Positions 44,818 to 57,508 of a stretch of DNA of 64,000 nt are shown piece after piece. The DNA lies in NCBI GenBank assembly GCA_022059125.1, contig JAEUWY010000002.1, positions 1,302,001 to 1,366,000 of the forward strand, given 5' to 3'. The notes below the pieces were generated by a model that saw only the letters and a list, made by a program, of their open reading frames with translations, was not told the origin of the DNA and searched no databases. The position numbers and the translations under genes are program-made. How positions within the stretch are numbered: the stretch's first letter is position 1; every line of letters begins with the position of its first letter. This DNA comes from Corynespora cassiicola (taxonomy: Eukaryota > Ascomycota > Dothideomycetes > Pleosporales > Corynesporascaceae).

Positions 44818-45778
44818 ATGTCGGAAAGAGTCAAGCAAGTCGCGGCCGAGGACTTTCAGCAGGCCAAGGTGCTTACGGAGCAGGCCATAAAGTCCAGAGC
44901 GTACCTGTATCCCATCAAGGTAGGATGTGCAGCCCCGGAACGCATGCACAACAAAGAACTAACTCGCTTGCAAGGGCATCGTGTACTTCTTCACGCACCG
45001 CAGCCTGTGGAGGCCCCTGGCTGCAAAGCTGCTGCCGACCATATCCCTCGGCCTGGGTGTTACCGTGTTCATGTTTGCTGTGACTTACGTGCCCCAAGCC
45101 GCAGTCTTGACCATCTTCAACGGCCCTCTCGCCATTGTTACCACCGTCTTGCTCGTACTCAGTGAGAGCTCCACAATCTTCTCTGTCCTGAGCAAGAACT
45201 TCCTGATTGACGATGCGCTCATCGACACCTTCGATGGCACGCTACTTTCGCGCAACCTGACCTCCCTGGTCTCCACGGAGCGGCAGATTAAGTCTGGCAG
45301 CGACCCGGTGGCCAAGCTGGGAAAAATCATGGCCAAGCCATTCGCCCGTTTTACACCCAAGGCGATCATCAGGTACTTCATTTACCTGCCGCTCAATTTT
45401 ATTCCGGTCGTCGGGACGGTCCTCTTCGTCATTCTGCAGGGCCGCAAGTTTGGCCCCACTGCCCATGCACGCTACTTTCAACTCAAGCAGATGAAGAAGC
45501 GGGAGCGAGATGAATTCGTCAGCAAGAGGGAAGCCGCGTATACCAGGTAGGTCGAGACTTGATGTCATTCCATAATACCTAGCTAATACATCCCAAGCTT
45601 TGGTGTTCCAGCTGTCCTTCTCGAGCTAGTTCCTGTCCTCGGAATCTTCTTCGCCTTTACCAACACTGTCGGTGCCGCTCTCTGGGCAGCGGACATTGAG
45701 CAGAATAACGATTCTGGAAAAAGCACCACTGCGCTGAACCTCCGCAACCAAGCCGAGCTTGCCAAAAAGTCGGAGTAG
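44818..45778 (+). CDS. Rrt8/EI24-like multi-pass membrane protein
   Basis: Three exons, 44818-44919, 44975-45546 and 45598-45778, give 284 residues with 55- and 51-nt introns. About four hydrophobic segments are visible: TISLGLGVTVFMFAVTYV, LAIVTTVLLVLSE, AIIRYFIYLPLNFIPVVGTVLFVIL and VLLELVPVLGIFFAFTNTVGAAL. The layout matches the fungal family that includes yeast Rrt8, Lds1 and Lds2 (outer spore wall and lipid droplet proteins) in the EI24 superfamily. A Lys/Arg-rich loop (QMKKRERDEF) separates the last two segments. A role in lipid droplets or wall formation is inferred from the family. Confidence 0.8.
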
Positions 45779-46226
45779 TGAGGCTGCACAGCGCCCTACT
45801 TTTGACTTGTACGTTGTAGCTCGGTGCTGACGGATGAATACATGTAAAGGAACTTTGTGCCTTGTGCCCGCTTCGTCCCCGGTGGTCAATATCGGTATCC
45901 ATGGAAGCCTCCGTGGGCCAGAGGTAATTTGCTCGGCTGGCGCTGAATGATGATGCCTGACCCCGCAAAGCCGGCCGGGATACAGGAGCACGACAGGAGT
46001 TGTAAGGCCAAGATGACTGTGGAGGTCACTGCACATTGACCAGTTTGATGAAGGTTAGCGTTCCATTATCATCCCAGAGTCCCTATTTCCCATCTCCTCA
46101 TTGGGTCCCATGGCCCGTACGCGGGCTTCGCGTTGAAGCATAGACTCTATGTCTAGGTTGAAAACCATAGCCCCCCTATGACGACCAAGATAGAATACAA
46201 TAATATCAATATTACGAAATCATAAT
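45779..46226. other. Convergent 3' region between the Rrt8-like gene and LIP5
   Basis: About 450 bases; no gene supported. Confidence 0.5.
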
Positions 46227-47513
46227 TTATGCTGTCTTCATATCAGCTTCGACAGCCTGAGCCCCAGAAACTTCACTCCTCTTTGCGGCCCTCTTCTTCA
46301 GCACGTTCTCGATGAAGGCCTCACCAGCCTTGTAGCTGGACCGCACCAATGGCCCAGAGGCACAGTACAAGAAGCCCATATCGAGGGCGCGCTGTCGCCA
46401 GTGCTCGAACTGATCGGGAGTAACATATGCGTGGACAGCCATGTGACGCTTCGTTGGGCGCATATATTGACCGAATGTGACGACGTCGACGTTGTTCTTC
46501 CGCAATTCTAAGTCGACTCAGTAAGTTGCTCTGAGAAACTCGCAGAAGGCTAGATTGTTACCTTTCATTGCATGCTCAATCTGCTCATCAGTCTCGCCTA
46601 GACCCAGCATAACGCTAGTCTTGGTAATGAGGTCCGGTCTTTCTTCCTTTGCAACTCGCAGAACCTCAAGGCTCTGCCTGAACTTTGCCCTTCGGTCACG
46701 AACGAAGGGTGTGAGCTCCTCAACAGTCTCGATGTTGTGTGCGAACACGTCCATGCCGCTACGGACAACCAGCCTCACCATGTCCATGTCGCCCGCAAAA
46801 TCTCCAGTGAGAGTCTCGACGAGCATTGTGGGTGCTTTTTGCTTGATCTTCATGACCGACTCAGCCCAATGCCGTGCCCCGCCATCTGCCAGATCGTCAC
46901 GATCTACAGCCGTCAACACGACGTACCCCAGCCCCCACCTCTTCAGTGCCTCGGCGGTGTTCTCTGGCTCATGAGGGTCCAGCGGTGCGGGAGCCTTTGA
47001 AGTCTTTACTGAGCAAAAACGGCAACCTCGCGTGCAAGTGTCTCCCATCAACATGATAGTGGCCGTCGCGGAGCTCTTTGAGCTCCCTCCCCAGCAGTCG
47101 GAGATATTAGGACACCGCGCCTCCTCGCACACCGTATGCAGGTTGAGACCTCGCAGGTCATTCTTGATCTTTTTATAGTTTTGATTGACGGGAATCGGCG
47201 TCTTCAGCCATTCGGGCAGGCGGGTGATGGTTTTCTTCCCGACTTTCGCGGTCTTGATCTCGTAGGCTTCGGAAGGCGATAGCGGGGCATTTGGGCTGAC
47301 AAAGTCATTGAAGGAAGGACCTGCATTAAGCTTGTCCGCGAATCTCGTCGTTGGCCGACTGGGTTTAGCCGGGGTTGTAGTGGACTGGGTCGCAGGGTCT
47401 ATGGTAGTGGCAAACGTTCGGACAGAGTGAGATGACGGTGCGATGGATCGAGGAGCCGATTTCAGAGTCGAAGATGCCAAAAGGCAACGCGATCGGGGTA
47501 TCGACGCTGCCAT
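46227..47513 (-). CDS. LIP5: Mitochondrial lipoyl synthase
   Basis: Two exons, complement(46562-47513, 46227-46507), give 410 residues with a 54-nt intron. The Arg/Ser-rich N-terminus is a typical mitochondrial targeting peptide. Two iron-sulfur sites are visible: the auxiliary cluster motif in [12 protein letters not shown] and the radical-SAM motif CTRGCRFC. The C-terminal RSSYKAGE carries the Ser that ligates the auxiliary cluster. The enzyme inserts two sulfur atoms into octanoyl groups on pyruvate and 2-oxoglutarate dehydrogenase and glycine cleavage H protein. It is divergent from SEC21 with a 418-base promoter region between them. Confidence 0.95.
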
Positions 47514-47931
47514 TGTGTGAGGTGTGAGGTATGAGGTTCGTGGGCGCGGCGGAGGCGTTGAGTGAGCAAAGTTCAAAAGCAGATAAAATGTCCTGGAAAT
47601 CCCGCGTTTGGCCGCCGCCCTCCTCCGATGCTGACTAACACCTAAGACCGAAATGCAAACATAGCAAACACGGTTCCCACAACGCAGCATCCCTGCATGC
47701 TCCGAACGAGGGCAACCACAACGTAAACCAATTCACCACACCGCCGTCCATACATTCCCGGAGCTGCCTTTCCTGTCCCTCTGCGATCCACGCACCCCAA
47801 CCCGACATCCGCCGCATAACCCGGATACCGTCGCCTGACATCGGGAAAAGGACACGTTTTGGTGGAGCAAGAGAGGGATAATTCCACGCAATTGAGTGAG
47901 AGCTCGCCGCGAGAGCTACAGCTCCGACACC
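47514..47931. other. Divergent promoter region of LIP5 and SEC21
   Basis: 418 bases separate the two start codons. Open frames here are shadows; no gene or RNA seen. Confidence 0.6.
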
Positions 47932-50900
47932 ATGGACAAGAAGCACGAGGATGTTGGCGCCGTTGCGCAAATTGACAAAACGTCGGTGTTCCAGGAAGGT
48001 ATGCTCGCAAACATACCCCGAGCAGCTGGCGGGGAACATTTGGGGACATTTGGCTTCAAGAGCCACGGCTGACAGGTGTGCACAGCACGAGTTTTCAACC
48101 AGAGCCCAATTTCACCGCGGAAATGCAGAGTTGTATGTTGCGCACATGAAAAATTACAAGGCGGGATCTAACGCGCGGCAGATATTGACCAAGCTCGCAT
48201 TGCTGCTCTTCACCGGAGAGAGCTGGGGTCGACAGGAAGCTACCACACTTTTCTTTGGCAGTAAGTTCTCTTGCTGCATATATGCAAATAGAAACGCTAA
48301 AGAGAAATAGTCTCGAAGCTTTTCCAGAATAAGGATGCCTCCCTCCGCCAGATGGTCTACCTTGTCATCAAGGAGCTTGCGGGCTCCGCAGACGACGTGA
48401 TCATGGTGACCTCCTCCATCATGAAGGACACCTCTGTTGGAAGCGACGTAGTATACCGTCCGAACGCTATTCGCGCCCTCTGCCGAGTCATCGATGCTTC
48501 TACCGTCCAAGCCATCGAACGTCTAGTCAAGACATGCATAGTCGACAAGAACCCCTCAGTCTCCTCCGCCGCGCTCGTTTCCTCGTACCACCTTCTGCCA
48601 GTTGCGAAAGATGTTGTTCGAAGATGGCAATCCGAGGCTGCAGAGGCTGCGTCAGGAAGCAAGTCGGGTGGTGGCTTCTTGGGCGGATTTGGAGGTGGAT
48701 CGCATACTCCACTACAGGCTAGCACGAACTACATGACACAGTACCACGCCATTGGCCTATTATATCAGATGAGGTCGGGCGACAGGATGAGCTTGGTAAA
48801 GATGGTCCAGCAGTATTCCGCTGCTGGCGTGGTCAAGAGCCCTGCTGCCACTGTCCTCCTCGTCCGATTGGCCGCGAAGCTCGCCGAGGAAGACCCCAAT
48901 CTGCGAAAGGTAAGAAGGCGCAACGTGAATAAGGACTCTATACTGATTGTACACGCAGCCGATGATGCAGCTGCTCGACGGCTGGTTGCGCCACAAGTCG
49001 GAGATGGTCAACTTCGAGGCCGCAAAGGCCATTTGCGACATGCGTGATGTTACCGATGCGGAACTTGTCCAGGCCGTCCACGTGCTCCAGCTGTTCCTCA
49101 CCTCCCCCCGTGCCGTCACCAAGTTTGCCGCCCTACGCATTCTGTCGACCATGGCATCCTTCAAGCCAGACGCTGTCCGGTCATGCAACCAAGACATCGA
49201 GTCGCTCATCACCAACTCCAACCGCAGCATTGCCACCTTTGCCATTACTACTCTCCTGAAGACCGGAAACGAGTCCTCAGTTGACAGGCTAATGAAGCAG
49301 ATTTCCGGTTTCATGGCTGAGATCACGGACGAATTCAAGGTCACCATTGTCGAGGCTGTCCGCACGTTGGCGCTCAAGTTCAAGGCGAAGCAGTCTGGAT
49401 TCCTTGCATTCCTGAGTGGCATCTTGCGCGATGAGGGAGGTTATGAGTTCAAGCGCGCTGTCGTTGAGGCTATCATGGACCTGATCCGCTTCGTTCCCGA
49501 AGCCAAGGAGGATGCCCTTGCTACGCTATGCGAGTTCATCGAGGACTGCGAATTCACCAAGCTTGCCGTTCGCATTCTTTTCGTTCTCGGAAGGGAAGGC
49601 CCATCGACACCACACCCCACCAAGTACATCCGATATATTTACAACCGCGTTGTACTTGAGAATGCCATTGTCCGTGCTGCGGCGACTTCAGCATTGGCCA
49701 AGTTCGGTGTTGGCCAGAAGGACCCTGAAATCAAGAAGTCGGTGCACGTCCTCCTTACCCGTTGCTTGGATGATGTAGACGATGAGGTCCGTGATCGTGC
49801 CGCATTAAACTTGAGGTTGATGGATCAGGATGATGAGCTGGCGGTTAACTTTATTCGCAACGACTCGATGTTTTCGTTGCCTGTACTTGAGCACCAGCTC
49901 GCTATGTACGTCAGCTCCGACTCGCGGGAAACATTCGAGAACCCCTTCGACATCTCCAAGGTCCCAACTGTTTCTCGAGAGCAGGCAGATGCCGCGGATC
50001 TCACCAAGAAGACCCAAGATACCACCCCTACACTCAAGGCTCCGAGTGCGTCCAAAGCGCCATCGAAGTCGGGTGCAGATGCTGCTGCCTCGGCAACTGC
50101 AGCTGCGCAAAAATATGCCGCGGAATTACAGAAGATTCCGGAGCTGGCTGCTTTTGGTGGTGTACTCAAGTCCAGCGCCGTCGTCGAACTCACCGAATCC
50201 GAGACGGAATACGTCGTGTCTGCCGTCAAGCACATCTTCAAGGACCACATTGTGTTGCAATACGACATCAAGAACACACTGCCAGATACCGTCTTGCTCG
50301 ATGTTCAGGTAGACGTCACGCCAGAGGACGACGGCGATGTCCAGCTTGAGGAGGAATTTATCATCCCCGCACCTAAACTTAACACCAACGAGCCAGGATC
50401 CGTTTATGTCGCCTTCAAGCGTTTGGAGACTGAGTCGCAATTTATCGCCACTTCGTTTACAAACAACCTGAAGTTTGTCAGCAAGGAGATCGACCCAAGC
50501 ACTGGCGAGCCGGAAGAGGGCGATGGCTACCCAGACGAATACCAGGTCGAGGATCTTGACCTCAATGGCGCGGATTATGTTGTACCTGCTTATGCAGGCA
50601 GCTTTGACAACATCTGGGAGCAGTCCAACGGCGACTCAGCCACCGAAACGCTGCAGCTAAGCAACATGAAGAGCATAGCTGGTGTGTATATCGTATTTCT
50701 TCTCTGTTTGCGCATGCTAATCCAAATCCAGATGCCACCGAGCAACTCATCAAGACACTCTCCCTCCAGCCCCTTGAAGGCACCGACGTCGCCCTCTCCA
50801 ACTCGACACATACACTCAAACTCTACGGCAAGACAATTACCGGCGGCAAGGTGGCTGCCATGGTGCGGATGGCGTTTAGTGCCAAGACTGGCGTGACGAT

Positions 50901-50964
50901 GAAGATAGAAGCGAGGAGCGAGGAGGAGGGCTTCGCGGCGCTCGTGGTGGGCAGTGTGGCGTGA
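47932..50964 (+). CDS. SEC21: Coatomer subunit gamma
   Basis: Six exons, 47932-47998, 48086-48132, 48182-48260, 48311-48909, 48959-50681 and 50732-50964, give 915 residues; introns are 87, 49, 50, 49 and 50 nt. The N-terminal adaptin-like helical solenoid shows FQEARVFNQSP, KLFQNKDASLRQMVYLVIKEL and VIMVTSSIMKDT. A Pro/Ala/Lys linker follows (about 640-690), then the gamma-COP appendage domain. Gamma-COP is part of the COPI coat that recycles proteins from Golgi to ER. Two very short early exons (47 and 79 nt) are typical but make the 5' joins slightly less certain. Confidence 0.93.
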
Positions 50965-51632
50965 GTGTGTGTTTAGAATATATCTCGTTCCTCTTTTTTG
51001 GCTTTGCGGGCTTGCGGGCTTGGTATGAGTAGCGTGCATAAGACGGCCGGCATTTAGTTAGCTCAAGGTGTGACCCTCTTCTGAGATGAGGGCAAGGGTG
51101 CGTGAGGGCTAGATAAGCGGTGTTTTTAAAAACGAATGACAAGTTCATGATCCAGTGTTTTGTTTCTTTTTAAGAATGAAATGTGGTACGTGGGGTGTAG
51201 TGTTGTTTGGGGCGTGCGGGATGGTATTACTCGATTTGGTAATATTTTGCTTCCTATGTTGTGGGTATTGGTAGCTTGATCTGTGTACTTGATTTGTGGC
51301 GTGCTTCCTCCCTTGAAAGGAGAGTACTGGAAAATCACGATCGTACGTTATATCAAGAATGCACCTATATCCCATCATGAAAATTGCCATTCCTGAAGAG
51401 CATAACCATAGCAAACATATCCCTGAGAAAGATCAAGTTTTCAAAACATTTTTTTCTTTCATTTTTTGCAAAGAGGCTTCACGAGCCACCTGCCTGGGTA
51501 AAGCTATCGATTTAGCTATCAACACCATAGCAGGTCTATGTTTTAATCCCGCCATATACCGTCATGTCCGACGTAAATTTCCCGGCAATATAATTTTGAT
51601 GGTATCGTCACTTTGTCCGAAATCCTCCCCCC
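50965..51632. other. Convergent 3' region between SEC21 and the SPOUT gene
   Basis: About 670 bases; no gene supported. Confidence 0.5.
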
Positions 51633-53068
51633 CTACCTCTCATACAAACTATCCATATACCCTTTCAGTCCAAACAGCCCAAACTCGACTGCCTCTTCCG
51701 TACGAATTGTCCTGCTTCCCTGGTTGGGCACAAGATTGACCCAGGCATCGAACAACTTGTCTGCATCCCTTCCAGTCAAGCCCTTCTCCCTAAACACAGG
51801 GTCCGACATAATAGCCGGCTCCAGCCCAGGCACGCCTCCAAACACAACCAACATGTGATCGATTTTTTTCGGTAATTTGACTGGAGGAACTTTGCCCTCC
51901 TTCTCCAGTCTTTTCCTCGCCGCTGGTGCCGCGACATTCTCTGGTAGCACGGCATCGAGAGGCACGCCGCGCTCTGAGGTGCCGACGCTGAAGCAGTAGC
52001 CCTCCTCCCAAGGGCACTCTGTAAATACGGCGGATAGTGAGGGCGCCTTGCGCACACTGTAGCCCCAGTAGTATCCCCTCTCTTCGCGGGGGATGTTCAA
52101 CTCCACGGGTTCGATGGCGAGAGTCTCACATTCGTGCTGGTCGAGGTAAGGCCAGTTCGGCGGCGGGGTGGTGCCCGATGCGAATTTGAGAGTGACACGC
52201 ATGCCCTGGGGGATATTTCCAGGAGCAACAACGGGGTATGGGAGACCGCATTCGACGTACGAATATTGGGGTTCTTCTTGTTGTGCGCTTTTCCTCCTCT
52301 TTTTGCTGGAGTTAGACTGCGATCTCGAGTCTGGGGCTGCGGGGCCCAAGCTCATGCCCTCACGATATGGCATCCATTCCGAGGCTTTCATGTGATGCGG
52401 CAGGTCCAAAGACGGGAATATACCCATCCAGCGCAGATTTTGGTGTTCGCCGAACAGGTCACCGCGCAGGTAGGGCGGGCACTCTGCGTAGCTGAGCGTG
52501 TGAAAGAGGAATTGGTCGGGGTTCTGCCATAGCTCGTCCTGCTCAGATATCGATTCCATGACTTCCTGTTTTGTCTTTTTGCGATCATGGTAGCGGCGGT
52601 CGACGTTGGCAGGGATGTTGGAGGGGTCATCGTCGAATATCACGATTTCGTCGACGCAGAAGACAGCGGCGGCGCGGGCGATGCGGCCAGCGAGGATGGT
52701 CTTCTGTTCGGGTTTCTTGACACTATAAAGTGTTGGCATATGTATGCATCTATACGTATTGGATTTATGGGTAAATGTCAAGTACTCACTTGGCAATGAA
52801 GCTGCCTGGCAGGGCCATGCTCACAGTCCACTTCCTGGGAGCGATTGGGTTGAAGACGGCAGTTGGCTTGGTCGTGTCGACCTCTGCCTGGACATTGCCT
52901 GCATTCTGACTCTTCCGTCGCTTCGAAACATGGTCCGCATTGGCTCCGTTCGGTTTGTCCTCGTAGATGTCGAAGTTGCGCTTCTAACCTGGCTCAGCTC
53001 TCAACACTCCGGTCAAAGTCGGGAAGAGATGGGCATACTGTCGCAGCTGCCTTCTTTTTGTCCCCCAT
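51633..53068 (-). CDS. SPOUT-superfamily putative RNA methyltransferase (C9orf114/SPOUT1-like)
   Basis: Three exons, complement(53039-53068, 52790-52983, 51633-52722), give 437 residues; introns are 55 and 67 nt. A Lys-rich start (MGDKKKAAA) precedes the domain, which opens with VSMALPGSFIA and ILAGRIARAAAVFCVDEIVIFDD, and includes PPYLRGDLFGEHQNLRWMGIFPSLD. Near the C-terminus are HMLVVFGGVPGLE and LVPNQGSRTIRTEEA, matching the knotted cofactor-binding end of SPOUT enzymes. Human SPOUT1 has been linked to RNA methylation and spindle or centromere functions; the fungal substrate is not known to me. The 30-nt first exon is a by-eye call. Confidence 0.85.
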
Positions 53069-53455
53069 ATCGATTGGCGGGGTCGAGTGCGACTAAGAAA
53101 GGCCCAGGGACGGGTCGGAAAGACTGCAATGAAACGTGTGCAACTGAAGGAAGCTCAACAAGAAGTTCAGAATCTTTCGCGGGATCTCCACACGCGTTAC
53201 CAACTTCCGCGCCGCCGCATTAGCGCGGCCCAGCGGGAAAAGCGGGGCTACCCGGGAGGCCTCACCTCGCTAGCCCGCCCCAACCGAATAGGCAAGAGAA
53301 ACAGGCTCCAGCGATCCTGCGGGCAGGCGCAGCTCTCACCGAAAGAACCGCGTTTTTGCCCTTCTCCTTCCCCCTCTTCCTCAATCATAGTTCCACCAAA
53401 CAAAGCATCTCTCAGTCTGAACGCTGCACCCAGAGCAGCACTACGGTCACCGAAC
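53069..53455. other. Divergent promoter region
   Basis: About 390 bases between the SPOUT-family gene and the small membrane protein gene; no gene seen. Confidence 0.45.
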
Positions 53456-53872
53456 ATGTCCGACCGGTACAGCTCCCTATGCTCCCCGTCCATGCAGTCA
53501 CATGATCTTATGACTTTGGCTCTGCATCTCGCCTGCAGCTACTAATCTCTTCCCAGAAAATCATCTCCAATGGATGCGCTCATGACCTTCTTCGCTCTGT
53601 ACTTCACCACCCTCTTCAGCCTCGACGCCTGGTCCGCAGCCCGCAACTCCGCCTGGCGCGCCCCGGCCTCGGGCGGAAACAACATGCACCATCGTCCCGC
53701 CGTGCGCGCCCCGGAGCCTGGAAGCTACCAAGCTGGCATGCATGGACGTGGCAATGCCGGACCACGGCACGGGGATGAGGAGCGCAGGAGCACTGGCCGA
53801 ATCAATCAGGGCGATTCGAGGGACCCGTTGAAGATGTATGGGACAGCTGGCTGTGGGGCTTGTATGGGTTGA
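53456..53872 (+). CDS. Small single-pass membrane protein, uncharacterised
   Basis: Two exons, 53456-53466 and 53557-53872, give 108 residues. The 90-nt intron ends with CTAATCTCTTCCCAG, and the join is in frame (MSDRKSSPMDALM). If the splice is wrong, the ATG at 53570 gives 100 residues. One hydrophobic segment (TFFALYFTTLFSLDA, residues about 14-28) is followed by a Gly/Arg/Pro-rich hydrophilic tail ending in GCGACMG. I do not recognise a named family. The short cytosolic start and single anchor suggest an organelle or ER membrane protein, but this is inference. Confidence 0.55.
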
Positions 53873-55221
53873 GCATATGAAGTTCAATCGAAGTGAGTAT
53901 TTAGGAGGGGTTTGGCGGGTTTGGACCGATACTCGCTTTTTGGTGTTTAACTGCATGGTTGGCAGGTGGATTGATTCGGGAGACTTGCACAGGCGCATGG
54001 CATTAAGAAAGTCTCTTGGTTGAACTTCGGAATATGGAGAGCAGAAAAAAATCCAAGCACAAGTTTACTCATTTGCACCACTGGTGTTGATGGTTTGATG
54101 GAAATCTTGGGGGTTTCGGGATTGTCCATTGTCTTTCCAGGGAGCAAAGTGCTTAGAAATGGCTTAAAATCCTCCGTACACCGTAGTTAGAGCCTATTGT
54201 CATCTCTAAAAAGGCGGACAGTGCCCATCTAGTCTCGTCATGTTTGTATCTACTTCAATAAGATTATGTCCTTAGGAGATTGCCGGCAATACTCATACAC
54301 TCACGCCATCCCTGTACGAAACATTATGCCGAACAACGACTCCGCGCTAGCTGCTGCTTGCCGGAGACATCTTTTACTGCTTCAACGCGTATGTATGGCA
54401 CTCTAATGCTTAGTTCAATTCAAAGCGATGGGCTCGGCCGAGTCAGAGACCGAGAGACTCAACTACTCCGAAAGAAAACCATTCCGATGTCTTTCACATC
54501 ACACTACTAAATACATCAGAACACACGCTATGATCCCCAAGCAATAGTTCAACGAGATCGCAAGTGCACGTCTTCACTCAACATAGACAATGGACATCAA
54601 TGCTAAGAATACAAAATAGTTCTCCAGTATCGGAACTTGTGTATCTGCCGAGGGCTGCCTACGTAATCTGTGCTACAACATGCTCGGTCTTAAAAGCACG
54701 CTGCTCTCGCGTGTTCGGACCCACCGTCCAGATCTCCATCATTCCAAAAAGCCGAGCTGCTCTCTTGCATTTCGCCCTAAATGTCACTTGTGCCACAGCA
54801 GTGGCGTCGCGAGCGAATGGCGAACCGTGGGATTCTCATCGCGGAAATATTGCCGATCCAGCCGAAGGCGATTATGCCCGATGCAGGCATGCAAGTGGGC
54901 CCCGCGACCGGTCTTAAGAGCCATCGCAGAGGACGAAAAGTCCGAAATAGTCTCTGCTCCGTTTGACGTGAATACGGTGTCTAATCTTGCTCGCTGCGAG
55001 GAGGCTTAACAATCTGAACCCGTTCATATATCAAGTATCCTCGTCACCGCGCCGAGAAATATACCATATTATTTTGCGGGCAGCGATTCCCCCCAATTTT
55101 CCAAGAAATCGACCTCGGGAATTAATCGAGTCGAGAATCTACTGGTCCTAATCGGTCATTCGCGCGTCATAAATCTTGGTACTTTCCTCGGGGAAGCCGT
55201 AGCCACGTTTATCACACTCTG
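53873..55221. other. Intergenic region, 1.35 kb
   Basis: Open frames at 54564-54917 and 54680-55009 (plus) overlap in different frames and lack family signals, so neither is called. The end forms the promoter of the MFS gene. Confidence 0.45.
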
Positions 55222-57115
55222 ATGGCAGAGCTCAGACGAGATCACACGAATACGTCGTCCAGGACGAGATCGCGCTCGAGACCGAGTCGGCCGAATAGCC
55301 CGCCACTTCATCGCCTGCTGTCTACACAATTCCCTGACGACGTGTCAGTCTATCATCATGAGGAAGGCGAGGCCGCGCACGTGAATGAGGACGCTACATC
55401 ACTCGAAAAATCTGAGACACATCGACGAAAGTCAAGTTCCTCTTCTAGCGAGAGCGATAGTAGCTCTAACGAAAACGAGGAAATAGAAAAGGACGATTCT
55501 GGGGCTGGAGACATCACGCTGGACGAAGTAAGAGGCGGTATCCCGAATGAGCACGATGTAGAAAAACATGCTCCGGACCTAGAAAAGAAGAAGTCGACAA
55601 GGTCATTGAAGGATCCCAACCTGGTATGTTTCTTGGTGGTTATATCTGGCTCAGGCTGATTATAATAGGTGACATGGGATGGCCCCAACGACCCCGCAAA
55701 CCCCAAGAACTGGTCGGTGAGGAGGAAATGGGCAGCTACCTTCCTTGTCTCAGCGTTCACGCTCCTCTCGCCTGTTTCGTCCTCGATGATTGCTCCAGCT
55801 TTGACATCCATTAGCGAGGAATTCAACATCACAAATGAAGTGGAGTCTCAGCTTACTCTATCCATCTTTGTACTTGCTTATGCTATCGGACCTTTGATTC
55901 TAGGTCCACTGTCAGAGATTTATGGGCGAGTGGTTGTTTTGCAGTTGTCGAATGGATTCTACTTTGCTTGGAATCTGGGGTGCGGATTCGCCCAGTCGTC
56001 AGGTCAACTCATGGCTTTCCGGTTTCTCAGTGGCCTTGGTGGAAGTGCACCATTAGCCATCGGTGGTGTAAGCTCCTGTTCATTTCCTCTACTCTGAAAG
56101 CTCCTACTAACAGCACCAGGGGCTCCTTAGTGATTGTTTCACCCCCGATCAGCGTGGAAAAGCCATTTCGATTTACAGTCTCGCGCCACTCCTCGGCCCT
56201 GCCATCGGCCCCATTGCCGGCGGTTTCATCGCGCAAAATACGACCTGGCGATGGTGCTTCTGGGCCACCTCCATTTTCACTGCCGTAATACAAGTCGTCG
56301 GCATATTCTGGCTGCAAGAGACCTATGCTCCCAAACTCCTCGCCTGGAAGCGCGACCGCTTGCGTAAAGAGACGGGAAACATGGCCTTGTACACTGAATA
56401 CGACAGCCCCGAAAAAACCCTCCTCAAGATCCTGCAAGTATCCATGAAACGGCCCTTCAAGATGCTGGCCACGCAACCCATCATCATTGCCCTGGCCTGT
56501 TACATGGCCTACCTGTATGGGCTCATGTACCTGATGCTCTCTACGTTTCCTATGCTGTGGGAGATCCGCTACGGCCAGTCGACCGGCATCGGGTCCCTCC
56601 ATTTCATCGCCATGGCGGCGGGCTTCTTCATTGGAACCCAAACATGCGCCCCTCTCAACGACAGGATTTACCGCCGCCTCAAGGCCCGCAACAACGGCGT
56701 CGGAAAGCCAGAGTTTCGCGTACCTCTCATGGTACCCGCTGCGCTGCTTGTCCCCATCGGCCTCTTCTGGTACGGATGGTCTGCTCAGGCACGCGTTCAC
56801 TGGATCGTACCTGATATTGGCGCTGCCATCTTCTGTGGCGCCACGATAGTCGGGTTCCAGTGTATTCAGACGTACCTTGTGGATTCGTATACGCGGTATG
56901 CAGCGAGTGCGATTGCGGCGGCGACGGTGCTGAGGTCTTTGGCCGGGTTTGGGTTTCCACTATTTGCGCCGGCCATGTTTGCTGATTTGGACTATGGATG
57001 GGGGAATAGTGTACTGGCTTTTGTGGCGATTGGGCTGGGCGTTCCCGCACCATTTATGCTGTGGAAGTTTGGGGAGAAGCTGAGGGCCAGGAGCCAGTTT
57101 GCGGCTGGTGGGTAG
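55222..57115 (+). CDS. MFS transporter (DHA1-like, drug or polyamine type)
   Basis: Three exons, 55222-55623, 55669-56067 and 56120-57115, give 598 residues; introns are 45 and 52 nt. The first 130 residues are hydrophilic, Ser/Glu-rich and cytosolic. About twelve transmembrane segments follow. The entry motif WDGPNDPANPKNWS, the motif-A-like GPLSEIYGR and the motif-C-like APLLGPAIGPIAGG are typical of fungal DHA1 H+ antiporters such as the Tpo/Flr groups. Arg replaces neither key Gly nor Asp; the substrate cannot be told from sequence. The neighbours do not form an obvious biosynthetic cluster. Confidence 0.9.
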
Positions 57116-57508
57116 AAAGAGTTCTTGGTATTTACATAGGAAAAGTTAACATCTGTGTTCGCATTTGCATTTGTTTGGGCATCAAGCATTGAGCTTACTC
57201 TATGAGGATGCTTTTGAAAGTAACAAACACATGTTCTATGCATACTGATCCATAAGAGTGTTGAATCATACACTGTCCCTATAATTTGCTAATATTCAAC
57301 TAATCTGCCCTGTCGAACTACTTTACTTTATGCTAAATCTATACACAAACCAGACTCACTAAACTGCCTTTTACTCCCCAGCCCTTTATAGATAACCTTT
57401 CTACAACAGCAACTTGCTACGTACGTACTGCATACAACTACTCTCTATCTTACTTACACTATTGCCATTTGCACACGCCAGCAAAAAAAACTAAACTAGG
57501 CGCTTTAG
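57116..57508. other. Intergenic region between the MFS gene and tRNA-Gln
   Basis: About 390 AT-rich bases; a plus-strand A-run at 57483-57490 abuts the 3' end of the minus-strand tRNA, where it gives the T-run expected of a Pol III terminator. Confidence 0.5.
57483..57490 (-). terminator. Likely RNA polymerase III terminator of tRNA-Gln
   Basis: A run of eight T on the minus strand, about 19 bases beyond the tRNA 3' end, is the expected Pol III stop signal. Confidence 0.6.

Noticed and set aside
47635..48066. Overlapping minus-strand frames across the SEC21 start
   Set aside because: They overlap the clear LIP5-SEC21 divergent promoter and the SEC21 first exon and show no family content.
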